Below, piece by piece: positions 1 to 5,375 of a stretch of 5,375 bases of DNA. The stretch is from Methanobacteriota archaeon (lineage in GTDB: Archaea > Hydrothermarchaeota > Hydrothermarchaeia > Hydrothermarchaeales > BMS3B): NCBI GenBank assembly GCA_003229935.1, contig QIGD01000098.1, positions 1-5,375 of the forward strand, read 5' to 3'. Numbering within the stretch: position 1 is the stretch's first letter; each line of letters begins with the position of its first letter. The notes beneath the pieces were generated by a model. That model searched no databases and was not told the origin of the DNA. It saw only the letters and a program-made list of their open reading frames with translations. Position numbers and translations under genes: made by a program.

Positions 1-1
1 T

Positions 2-52
2 AATTTTAAGAAAGTGGAGTTGGTAAAATATGGGAAAGGAATACAATTTTAA
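2..52 (+). CDS. Possible C-terminal tail of a convergent gene (partial, weak)
   Basis: A reading frame open from the left edge gives 16 residues, NFKKVELVKYGKGIQF, and then a TAA. The Lys/Val/Glu/Gly-rich composition looks like a genuine archaeal protein tail, and a gene ending here would converge on leuS with a 56-bp gap. Sixteen sense codons can easily occur by chance, and no domain can be recognised. The opposite strand is also open over the same stretch (an ATG at 88 reading off the edge), but its conceptual product is rich in Phe, Tyr, Leu and Ile and looks less natural. Treat this as a hint only. Confidence 0.2.
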   Translation, partial: NFKKVELVKYGKGIQF

Positions 53-80
53 AATTTGTGAGGTAGGTTTCCTTGCCCAG

Positions 81-94
81 ATTTTCATGAAAAT
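81..94. promoter_or_regulatory. 14-bp perfect palindrome downstream of leuS
   Basis: ATTTTCATGAAAAT is an exact inverted repeat, 15 bp past the leuS stop codon. On the leuS strand it is preceded by a T-rich run (TTTATTTTC, 97-89), a composition compatible with archaeal transcription termination. If a convergent gene ends at 52, the palindrome would lie between two converging 3' ends and could serve both. The stem is AT-rich with no GC core, so a strong intrinsic hairpin is unlikely. The rest of 53-108 shows nothing else recognisable. Confidence 0.25.
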
Positions 95-108
95 AAACTT
101 CTCCCCTA

Positions 109-2955
109 CTACTCCAGATAAATTGCCGGCTTCATGGGCATAGCATTTCTGCTCTTTCCTGCAGGGTCATATATATTCTCATCCTCGCTAAGGTGTACCT
201 CAACCTCTGCCTTTGCCTCCCTTTCAATAAACTCCCTTGCCTCCTCAAGTATAGCCCTCTCATCTATTCTTGCAATAAACCTGAGTCTTTCAGGTTTTCT
301 TGTGTAGTAGGTTATAAGCCCGCTAACCTCCTTACCATGCTTTCTAAGATTCTCTCTCTTCATGAGTTCCTTCATGGCATTCTTCAGTTTTTCCTTACTC
401 ATACTGCTAAGAGTCTCAAGAACTTCCCACTTCCATTCTGGCGAGATATAGAGAAATATTTTCTTCGGGGTAATACCTGCAACCTTGATAATATTCTTAA
501 TATCAGACAAAAGCTCTGAGAGCATATCTTCGGCAGCCTCTGCCTTTATATTAATTTTATCCTCATTGTATTCAGGCCACTTAGCCAGAGAAATAAAACC
601 GTTTTTCCCCAAAATCCCCCATACCTCCTCACTTATAGCAGGTACATAGGGTGAGAAAAGCTTTACCCAGATTTCAATAGCTTCAAAAACCATGTCCTTC
701 TCTGGCTTATCCCTGCGTAGATACCATCTTATATCTCTCCACACATCAAACAGGCCAGACTGAAGCGCACTCCTTGTTCTTAGCTCCTCAAGATTATCTG
801 TGGTATTTTTAATATGCCTCTGAAGTCTGCTTTCCAACCATAAATCAATATTCTTCCTCTCCTTCCTGAAGCTAAGGCTTGAGGCATCCTTTATCATTGC
901 AAACAAATTCCTCAGGTGTATCTCCATATCCTTTGCAGACTTAGTATTCCAGTCAGGGTCTCTCATTCCCTCACTCGCATAAAGAAGAGAAGCTCTTGTC
1001 ACACTCGCTCCATTCTCGCGGAGAGCCTTCTTGAGAGTTATAAAATTCCCCTTACTCTTACTCATCTTCTCCCCCTCAATACTCATCATTCCGTTCACAC
1101 CAATTCTCTCAGGCCACTTGCTCCTGTCAAACAGAACAACATGTTGGAAAATAAAGAAGGTTAGATGGTTTGGTATCAATTCTTTGGCTGAGCATCTTAA
1201 ATCTACTGGCATCCAGTACTCAAATTCATTGCGCATTTCTTCAAGAAGTTCTGTATTAATATCATACTTTGAGGAAAGTTCTTCAATATTACCATTTCCA
1301 TAAAAGATATAGTCAAAAACACCCCTGTCTAGCTTACTACCCGGAATTTTCTCAAGATTAAGGTGTTTTGCTATTGTATAGAATGCCATATATATTGTAG
1401 AGTCACTCAGTGTTTCAACCTTCCACTCCTTATCCCATGGGAGAAGCGTACCTAGGCCTGTTTTTCGTGCACAGGCTTTGTCTTCAAGCCATTCTATTGT
1501 GTTCTCAAAATTAGCTCTTGCCTCAGGTGGATAAATTTTAATATCCTGCAGAGCTTCTCTAACCTTTGCTTTCCACTCTTCATTGCTGTAGTTCAGAAAC
1601 CACTGGTTTTTAAGTATCTTAACAACACATGTCGTGCCGCACCTGCACCTTACCATTTCAAGAAGCTCATACATTTTGTCTGCAATATGTAAAGCAATAA
1701 AATCCTCAAGAAGCTGTTTCTTTATCTCATTAACTTTAAGTCCGGAGTACTTTCCTGTAATATTTCCAAGGATACCCTTATAGAACTCCTGTTTATAAAT
1801 TATCTCAGTAGCCTTCTCAAGCTTTGCATCTTTCTGATTCTCAATACCCATCTCTTCAACTAACTCTATGGCAGGATGCTCGCCATGCTCAGGGGTTTTT
1901 ATCAGAGATATGGGCTTTATTTTCATAAGAGATTCTTTAGTAATCCCATATTTTTCAGCCTCATCAGGATTTTCCTGAATGTCCTTCAGAGCCATATAAT
2001 CATAGGGAGCGTGAGATGGCACTGACATCACAACACCTGTGGCATTGTCAGGCCTGACAAAACCTGCAGGAAGAATTATGATTTCCCTACCCTTAATAGG
2101 CTCTCTACAAACCTTTCCTATTAACTCTCTTCCCATAAAGCTGGAAATTATCTCAACGCCATCCTTCTGTTCCTTTAACTTTGGCACAGCCTCTCTGCTC
2201 ACTATCCATCTTTCTCCAGCAATATTTATTTTTACATATTCTACATCAGGGTTTATCCACATATTTGTAACACCAAAAATAGTCTCTGGCCTGAGAGTTG
2301 CAGCAGGAAGAAAGGCATCCCCAAACTCGAACTTCAGGATAATAAACTCGGTTGGACTTGCTCCTTCACCCTCAAGCCTATCATGGTCACCAGTTGGACT
2401 CTCATCATTGGGGCACCAGACCACAGGGTGAGTTCCCTTTCTGACATAACCTTTATCTCTCAGTGTCAGATACTGCCACTCTATAAATCTATCAAATTGC
2501 TCATGCAATGATGTGGTGGTGAATTCCCTGCGCCAATCTATACTGTGTCCAAGCTCAATCAGGCTCTTTTTAGAATCATTGATATAATATCTTGCCATAT
2601 ATTCTGGAGATATAAACTTTTTTATTTCTTCCTCGGGCACTTCATCTATATCCCTGAAAATCCTTATCTGAGACTCATCACCCTCAGCCACTCTCTTTGC
2701 TGCTCCAGCTATAGGCTCACCTGTGATATGCCATGCCCAAGGAAACAATGTGTTGTAGCCCTGCATTCTCTTAAATCTTGCCCACACATCCACCCTTGTG
2801 GAGGTAAAGGCATGACCCAGATGAAGAGGGCCATTCATATATGGAAAAGGAAAGGTGGCAAAAATTTTCTCTTTATCTCCAATATCAGCTTCAAAGATTT
2901 TCATCCTGTTCCATTTCTTTGCCCATTTGCTGTCAATTTCTCTGAGCTCAGTCAT
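109..2955 (-). CDS. leuS: Leucyl-tRNA synthetase, archaeal type (class Ia)
   Basis: Cytoplasmic enzyme that activates leucine with ATP and charges tRNA-Leu. The 948 residues match the usual archaeal LeuRS length. The class I HIGH signature is H45-L-G-H48 in NGPLHLGHA, and the KMSKS loop is K630-MSKS at 629-634 (EKMSKS). The CP1 editing insertion lies at roughly 205-450; it contains the threonine-rich ATLRPET segment (219-225) and the VPSHAPYDY segment (312-320), whose D318 corresponds to the conserved editing aspartate. Cysteines 437, 439 and 443 (CRCGTTC) look like a metal-binding knuckle typical of archaeal LeuRS. GLGTLLPW (500-507) and LSDSTIYMAFYT (516-527) are core motifs. The anticodon-binding helical domain follows at about 680-800, and the archaeal C-terminal extension ends in YLE. 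The ATG follows a GAGGTG by 5 nt, and the N-terminus begins as expected for the family. No truncation or missing signature residue is seen. It is the second gene of a likely thrS-leuS operon. Confidence 0.97.
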   Translation of the reverse strand: MTELREIDSKWAKKWNRMKIFEADIGDKEKIFATFPFPYMNGPLHLGHAFTSTRVDVWARFKRMQGYNTLFPWAWHITGEPIAGAAKRVAEGDESQIRIFRDIDEVPEEEIKKFISPEYMARYYINDSKKSLIELGHSIDWRREFTTTSLHEQFDRFIEWQYLTLRDKGYVRKGTHPVVWCPNDESPTGDHDRLEGEGASPTEFIILKFEFGDAFLPAATLRPETIFGVTNMWINPDVEYVKINIAGERWIVSREAVPKLKEQKDGVEIISSFMGRELIGKVCREPIKGREIIILPAGFVRPDNATGVVMSVPSHAPYDYMALKDIQENPDEAEKYGITKESLMKIKPISLIKTPEHGEHPAIELVEEMGIENQKDAKLEKATEIIYKQEFYKGILGNITGKYSGLKVNEIKKQLLEDFIALHIADKMYELLEMVRCRCGTTCVVKILKNQWFLNYSNEEWKAKVREALQDIKIYPPEARANFENTIEWLEDKACARKTGLGTLLPWDKEWKVETLSDSTIYMAFYTIAKHLNLEKIPGSKLDRGVFDYIFYGNGNIEELSSKYDINTELLEEMRNEFEYWMPVDLRCSAKELIPNHLTFFIFQHVVLFDRSKWPERIGVNGMMSIEGEKMSKSKGNFITLKKALRENGASVTRASLLYASEGMRDPDWNTKSAKDMEIHLRNLFAMIKDASSLSFRKERKNIDLWLESRLQRHIKNTTDNLEELRTRSALQSGLFDVWRDIRWYLRRDKPEKDMVFEAIEIWVKLFSPYVPAISEEVWGILGKNGFISLAKWPEYNEDKINIKAEAAEDMLSELLSDIKNIIKVAGITPKKIFLYISPEWKWEVLETLSSMSKEKLKNAMKELMKRENLRKHGKEVSGLITYYTRKPERLRFIARIDERAILEEAREFIEREAKAEVEVHLSEDENIYDPAGKSRNAMPMKPAIYLE

Positions 2956-2960
2956 TATGA

Positions 2961-2966
2961 CACCTC
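2961..2966 (-). promoter_or_regulatory. Shine-Dalgarno of leuS
   Basis: GAGGTG lies 5 nt upstream of the leuS ATG, within AATGAGGTGTCATAATG. The same arrangement precedes thrS. An upstream ATG overlaps this element but is out of frame with leuS; it would encode only six codons (MRCHND) ending at a TGA inside leuS. It is probably not used, although a tiny overlapping upstream ORF cannot be excluded. Confidence 0.8.
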
Positions 2967-2987
2967 ATTAATTTTGAAAAAGGCAGC

Positions 2988-4844
2988 TCAACCTCTGAAC
3001 TTTGGTCTCATAGAGAGCCTTTCTGGAAGAGGAATATTCATAAAGGGCTTGTTCTCATTTTCACCCTCAATTAGCTCTGCCAGCTCCTCTCCTGACAGAG
3101 TTATTTGCTCACCACTCTTTCTGAGCCTTACAGTAATATTTCTATTCTCTTCTTCCTTTGCACCAACCACAGCAATATAAGGTATCCATTCCTTTTCCCC
3201 CTTTCTTATCTTCTTGCCCAGTGTGTCGCCTTCATCATCAATGTCAACTCTTACCTTTTTTTCCCTGAAAAACTCAAGAATATCCTCAGCATAACTCATA
3301 TTCTTCTCACTGACAGGTATAATTCTGAGCTGGGTTGGAGATAGCCATATAGGAAAAGAAGGTTTCTCACCCCTCAACGATTTCAAATATTCCGTTTCGA
3401 GAATAGCATAGAGATTTCTGTCTATGCCACCAGATATACTGGCATGCAGCAGAAGAGGGTGCTCACCTTCACCTTTCTCATCAACATAATTTATATCAAA
3501 ACGCTCTGTATTTTCAACATCTATCTGTACTGTGCTCAGTGTTGCAGCCTTGTTCAGAGCATCATTAATAGAAAACTCAAATTTCATTACAAAGTAGAAG
3601 AAACGCTCTTCCCATATCTCTACAAGAATAGGCTTACCCACAAGCTTTGCCATTTCAACTGCAAAATCTCTATTTTCATCATAAAATTCCCTGACAAAAC
3701 GGATAGCCACATCATAATCAATGCTGATATCCTCCATCCATCTCATACTCAGCCTGTACTGCCTCAGAAACTCGTCTCTTGCCTGAACCATATCCCTACA
3801 TAAAGTATGCATATCAGGCATGGTAAAAGTTCTAAGGCGCTTTAAACCAGCGAGCTCGCCACTCTGTTCCCTTCTAAAGGAGTAGTGAGTGAGTTCATAG
3901 AGGCGGAGAGGTAAATGCCTGTAGCTTATTGTCATGTCATGCATCATTAAGTATTGCCCGAAACAGGCTGCAAAACGCAGAAAATACTCCCTGTCATCAC
4001 TCTTGACAACATATTGCCTTGCAGGAAACCTGTTAAGATAACTGCTAAGCTTTTCATGAGCATAATCATACATTATAGGAGTTTCCACTTCCATAGCACC
4101 ATAATCCCTGACAATATTTGAGACATGCTCTTCAAGGAGTCTCTTTATAAAGGTACCTTTGGGATACCATCTTAAATTACCTTGGTCACTGGCAGGCTCG
4201 TGGTCTACAAGCTCCAGGTCCTTCATCAGCCTTATATGAGGAGGCTCCTTATTCATAATCCTCGTGCCAGAGGTTTCATATTCATAGAAAATTTTGAGGC
4301 TTTCATATTCTGTGAAATCAAATTCCTCTGCTGGTATATTGTCACCTTCAGGTGTTAAAACATACCAGCTCTTTTTCAATCCCTGCTCAGCCTTAAGAGC
4401 ACGGTTCTCCTTCTTTTCCTCCTCAACCCTTATTTCCCTTGAAAGTTCACTCATTGGATGCCCCTTGCATCTCAATTCAAATGCCTTATACCAACCAAAA
4501 GGTGCCTTGATAACCTCATAATCCCTCTCTTTAAGCTTATTTCCAATCAGCCTGATAACAGCTATAGCAAAATCAGGCTTTGATAGGGAAGAACTGAGAT
4601 GAGCATAAGGATATAACACTATTCTCTGAGCCTTTACCTTTGAATAAATATCGAGAATTTCCTCGGTTGCCTTCTCAGCTATTTTGTCTTTTGCTTTCTC
4701 ATCCTCTTTTTCAACAGCAATAAAGACAGCAAGAGCCTCTTCTGCTCTACCATGCCTCTTCTCTTCTGGCACATCTTCGGCTATTTTTGTTTTCTGTTTT
4801 GCTATGAATTCTATATAATCTGTATGCAGAATGAGGAGCTTCAT
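2988..4844 (-). CDS. thrS: Threonyl-tRNA synthetase, archaeal type with DTD-like editing domain (class IIa)
   Basis: Cytoplasmic enzyme that charges tRNA-Thr. The first ~140 residues form the archaeal N-terminal editing domain (D-aminoacyl-tRNA-deacylase fold), which removes mischarged serine. They show LILHTDYIE at 4-12, YPYAHLSSSL at 78-87 and APFGWYKAF at 114-122; H82, Y119 and K120 match the editing pocket known from Pyrococcus ThrRS. A charged linker (~138-200) leads to the class II core. Motif 1 is near ETPIMYD (254-260), motif 2 is YSFRREQSGEL (321-331, with R324), and motif 3 is SGGIDR (471-476, with R476). The catalytic zinc ligands C294, H346 and H467 are all present. The anticodon-binding domain covers ~500-600, and the protein ends RPKFRG. 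The start is set at the second of two in-frame ATGs: it has GAGGTG 5 nt upstream and gives the family N-terminus MKLLILHTDY. The upstream ATG at 4859 overlaps that Shine-Dalgarno and would add only MRGVI. Length is 618 residues, normal for one-piece archaeal ThrRS. leuS follows after 32 nt. Confidence 0.97.
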   Translation of the reverse strand: MKLLILHTDYIEFIAKQKTKIAEDVPEEKRHGRAEEALAVFIAVEKEDEKAKDKIAEKATEEILDIYSKVKAQRIVLYPYAHLSSSLSKPDFAIAVIRLIGNKLKERDYEVIKAPFGWYKAFELRCKGHPMSELSREIRVEEEKKENRALKAEQGLKKSWYVLTPEGDNIPAEEFDFTEYESLKIFYEYETSGTRIMNKEPPHIRLMKDLELVDHEPASDQGNLRWYPKGTFIKRLLEEHVSNIVRDYGAMEVETPIMYDYAHEKLSSYLNRFPARQYVVKSDDREYFLRFAACFGQYLMMHDMTISYRHLPLRLYELTHYSFRREQSGELAGLKRLRTFTMPDMHTLCRDMVQARDEFLRQYRLSMRWMEDISIDYDVAIRFVREFYDENRDFAVEMAKLVGKPILVEIWEERFFYFVMKFEFSINDALNKAATLSTVQIDVENTERFDINYVDEKGEGEHPLLLHASISGGIDRNLYAILETEYLKSLRGEKPSFPIWLSPTQLRIIPVSEKNMSYAEDILEFFREKKVRVDIDDEGDTLGKKIRKGEKEWIPYIAVVGAKEEENRNITVRLRKSGEQITLSGEELAELIEGENENKPFMNIPLPERLSMRPKFRG

Positions 4845-4849
4845 TATTA

Positions 4850-4855
4850 CACCTC
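4850..4855 (-). promoter_or_regulatory. Shine-Dalgarno of thrS (decides the start)
   Basis: GAGGTG is placed 5 nt before the ATG at 4844, in the context AATGAGAGGTGTAATAATG. This is nearly the same string and exactly the same spacing as at leuS, so it supports the shorter thrS start over the in-frame ATG at 4859. The stretch upstream of 4859 has no purine-rich element. Confidence 0.8.
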
Positions 4856-4860
4856 TCATT

Positions 4861-4879
4861 AGTTAATCTTACAGTTAAT
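4861..4879. repeat. Direct repeat AGTTAAT x2 in the thrS leader
   Basis: AGTTAAT occurs at 4861-4867 and again at 4873-4879, start to start 12 bp, separated by CTTAC. It lies between the inferred transposon end (4880) and the thrS Shine-Dalgarno. It could be a remnant of the native thrS promoter or operator region, or chance in AT-rich DNA. No clear archaeal TATA box or BRE is visible in 4845-4879. Confidence 0.35.
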
Positions 4880-4884
4880 GTGAA

Positions 4885-5375
4885 CTACCCACGACTAAAT
4901 TCGTTGGTTTCCTGAGTCATATGTGTATTTAGTGCTAGACCTAGAACAGGCATCAAATCGGTGTATCCCAACCCTACTTTTTTCATTCCTCTGTGTAATA
5001 TATTTATTGCAGCATTAACGTGTCTATCAAGAACTAACCCACAGTAAGGGCAGTGATGTATTTTAATATTGAGGTTTTTCCTGACTATTCTACCACACCT
5101 GCTACACTCTTGAGACGTGTTTTTAGGATTTACAAAGGTTACTACTTTACCAGCCCATTCTGCCTTGTACGCAGTAAATGATTGTAACATATTCCATGAC
5201 ACGTCTGATATACTTTTAGCTAAATGATGATTTCTCATCATATTTTTTATCTTCAAATCCTCAAAGGCTATAAAATCGTATTTTTCCACAAGTTTCTTGC
5301 TAAGGTTATGATGAAAGTCCATTCTTTGCTGTCTGACATGTCTGTGAACCTTAGCCACTTTAATTCTCTGCTTGT
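4885..5375 (-). CDS. tnpB: TnpB, RNA-guided RuvC-like nuclease of IS200/IS605 family (C-terminal part)
   Basis: The frame is open to the window edge; a GTG at 5358 is internal, since in-frame codons before it read KQRIK and continue the conserved KVAKVHRHVRQQRMDFHH helix typical of TnpB. About 163 residues are visible of the usual ~370-400. Numbering from that GTG: the RuvC-II glutamate is E33 in AFEDL, the four-cysteine zinc ribbon is C85/C88 (CSRCG) and C103/C106 (CPYCG), and the RuvC-III aspartate is D111 in DRHVNAAINI. The first catalytic aspartate is outside the window. The usual DRDxNAA motif reads DRHVNAA here, so H113 replaces a commonly conserved Asp while the catalytic D111 is kept. 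TnpB proteins cut DNA at sites matching an RNA guide next to a short motif, which favours retention of the element. No frameshift or internal stop appears in the visible part, so it may be functional. The stop codon is 40 nt from the thrS start. Confidence 0.93.
   Translation of the reverse strand, partial: KQRIKVAKVHRHVRQQRMDFHHNLSKKLVEKYDFIAFEDLKIKNMMRNHHLAKSISDVSWNMLQSFTAYKAEWAGKVVTFVNPKNTSQECSRCGRIVRKNLNIKIHHCPYCGLVLDRHVNAAINILHRGMKKVGLGYTDLMPVLGLALNTHMTQETNEFSRG
4888..4907 (-). other. Right-end hairpin of IS200/IS605-like element, imperfect
   Basis: On the minus strand, CCAACGA and TCGTGGG form a 7-position stem with one A-G mismatch around a 6-nt loop (ATTTAG). It overlaps the last codons of tnpB, stops one base short of its TAG, and is followed by TTCAC. 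Subterminal hairpins followed by a short cleavage-type sequence are the hallmark of IS200/IS605 ends, which lack inverted repeats. From memory, related archaeal elements have a perfect CCCACGACT/AGTCGTGGG stem. If so, the left arm has two changes here, which could weaken recognition by TnpA. Confidence 0.55.
4925..4931 (-). promoter_or_regulatory. Candidate TATA-like box within the tnpB 3' end
   Basis: TAAATAC on the minus strand resembles the core of an archaeal TATA box. About 26 nt downstream, transcription would begin near 4902, inside the terminal hairpin, giving a thrS leader of roughly 60 nt. There is no convincing purine-rich BRE in front of it, and such heptamers are common in AT-rich coding DNA. 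It is listed because the remaining thrS leader offers no better promoter. Confidence 0.15.

Larger units (their letters stand above)
4860..5000 (-). ncRNA. Predicted TnpB guide RNA (omegaRNA/reRNA), approximate extent
   Basis: In characterised IS200/IS605 elements, the tnpB 3' end and right end are transcribed as an RNA that binds TnpB; the ~16-20 nt just beyond the element act as the guide. By that rule the scaffold here is the tnpB 3' end with its terminal hairpin, and the guide begins at 4879, reading ATTAACTGTAAGATTAACTA to 4860. The upstream limit (5000) is arbitrary, chosen to fit typical scaffold sizes. The guide boundary depends on the right end being TTCAC. Existence of this RNA is inferred from family behaviour, not seen directly. 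Confidence 0.35.
4880..5375 (-). mobile_element. IS200/IS605-family element, right part (continues past the window)
   Basis: The segment contains the C-terminal portion of tnpB, a subterminal hairpin and an inferred right end TTCAC at 4884-4880. The left end, the start of tnpB and any tnpA lie beyond 5375, so it is unknown whether this is autonomous or a tnpB-only copy. The boundary at 4880 is inferred from the hairpin position and the TTCAC-like terminus, because the family makes no target-site duplication that could confirm it. The element sits immediately upstream of thrS in the same orientation. Confidence 0.75.

Noticed and set aside
1..88. Minus-strand ORF starting at ATG 88 (MKIWARKPTSQIL...) open to the left edge, as a third operon gene
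   Set aside because: Its best purine-rich stretch (GGGGAG, 106-101) is 12 nt from the ATG, unlike the 5-nt spacing at thrS and leuS. The product is rich in Phe, Tyr and Ile and looks like noncoding or antisense translation, and only 29 codons are visible.
30..140. Plus-strand 36-codon ORF beginning MGKEYNFKICEV
   Set aside because: It runs about 30 nt into the 3' end of leuS on the opposite strand, has no family resemblance, and the GGAG before it is poorly spaced. Probably chance.
2974..2987. T-run (CCTTTTTC) between thrS and leuS as an internal terminator
   Set aside because: Only five consecutive T residues and no supporting structure; the shared start module and the 32-nt gap favour co-transcription.
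2545..3180. 211-codon plus-strand open frame across the leuS-thrS junction
   Set aside because: It is antisense to two well-conserved synthetase genes; its Ser/Phe/Cys-rich product shows no domain. It is a shadow of the real coding frames.
4845..4859. In-frame upstream ATG as the thrS start (MRGVIMKLL...)
   Set aside because: This ATG overlaps the Shine-Dalgarno of the downstream ATG and has no Shine-Dalgarno of its own; archaeal ThrRS proteins begin at the MKLLILHTDY-type sequence.
4845..4884. T-box or other known synthetase leader riboswitch upstream of thrS
   Set aside because: Only 40 nt lie between tnpB and thrS, with no T-box motif or specifier stem; T-boxes are bacterial.
4885..5358. 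GTG at 5358 as the true start of a small 157-residue protein
   Set aside because: The frame continues upstream with residues that extend the conserved TnpB helix, and the first RuvC segment must lie further upstream. The gene is cut by the window edge.

Overview
The window is AT-rich archaeal DNA. Every well-supported gene is on the minus strand, so transcription runs from high to low coordinates. In that order they are: the C-terminal part of an IS200/IS605-family TnpB (running off the right edge), a full-length archaeal threonyl-tRNA synthetase (thrS), and a full-length archaeal leucyl-tRNA synthetase (leuS). The archaeal assignment rests on three things: ThrRS carries the archaea-specific D-aminoacyl-tRNA-deacylase-like editing domain at its N-terminus, LeuRS has the archaeal/eukaryotic domain plan, and both genes start behind a GAGGTG Shine-Dalgarno element. 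A one-piece ThrRS, instead of the split catalytic/editing pair seen in many Crenarchaeota, leans towards Euryarchaeota. I cannot name a genus.

Layout. 1-108: short region downstream of leuS with an exact 14-bp palindrome; a convergent plus-strand gene may end at 52, but this is weak. 109-2955: leuS. 2956-2987: 32-nt spacer holding the leuS Shine-Dalgarno. 2988-4844: thrS, with the start placed at the second in-frame ATG. 4845-4879: thrS leader containing a 7-bp direct repeat. 4880-5375: right part of an IS200/IS605-like element, made up of the tnpB 3' portion and a terminal hairpin overlapping the tnpB stop codon.

The two synthetases probably form an operon: they are 32 nt apart and share an almost identical translation-start module. 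Both charge tRNAs in the cytoplasm and both appear intact, with zinc ligands, signature motifs and editing domains present.

The most interesting point is the junction between the element and the operon. The inferred right end of the element (TTCAC, 4884-4880) lies only 35 nt upstream of the thrS start codon, in the same orientation. There is no clear native promoter in the remaining leader. If TnpB works as characterised family members do, its guide RNA would take its guide segment from the thrS leader itself. An essential aminoacylation operon and a transposon-encoded RNA-guided nuclease would then share one stretch of transcript.
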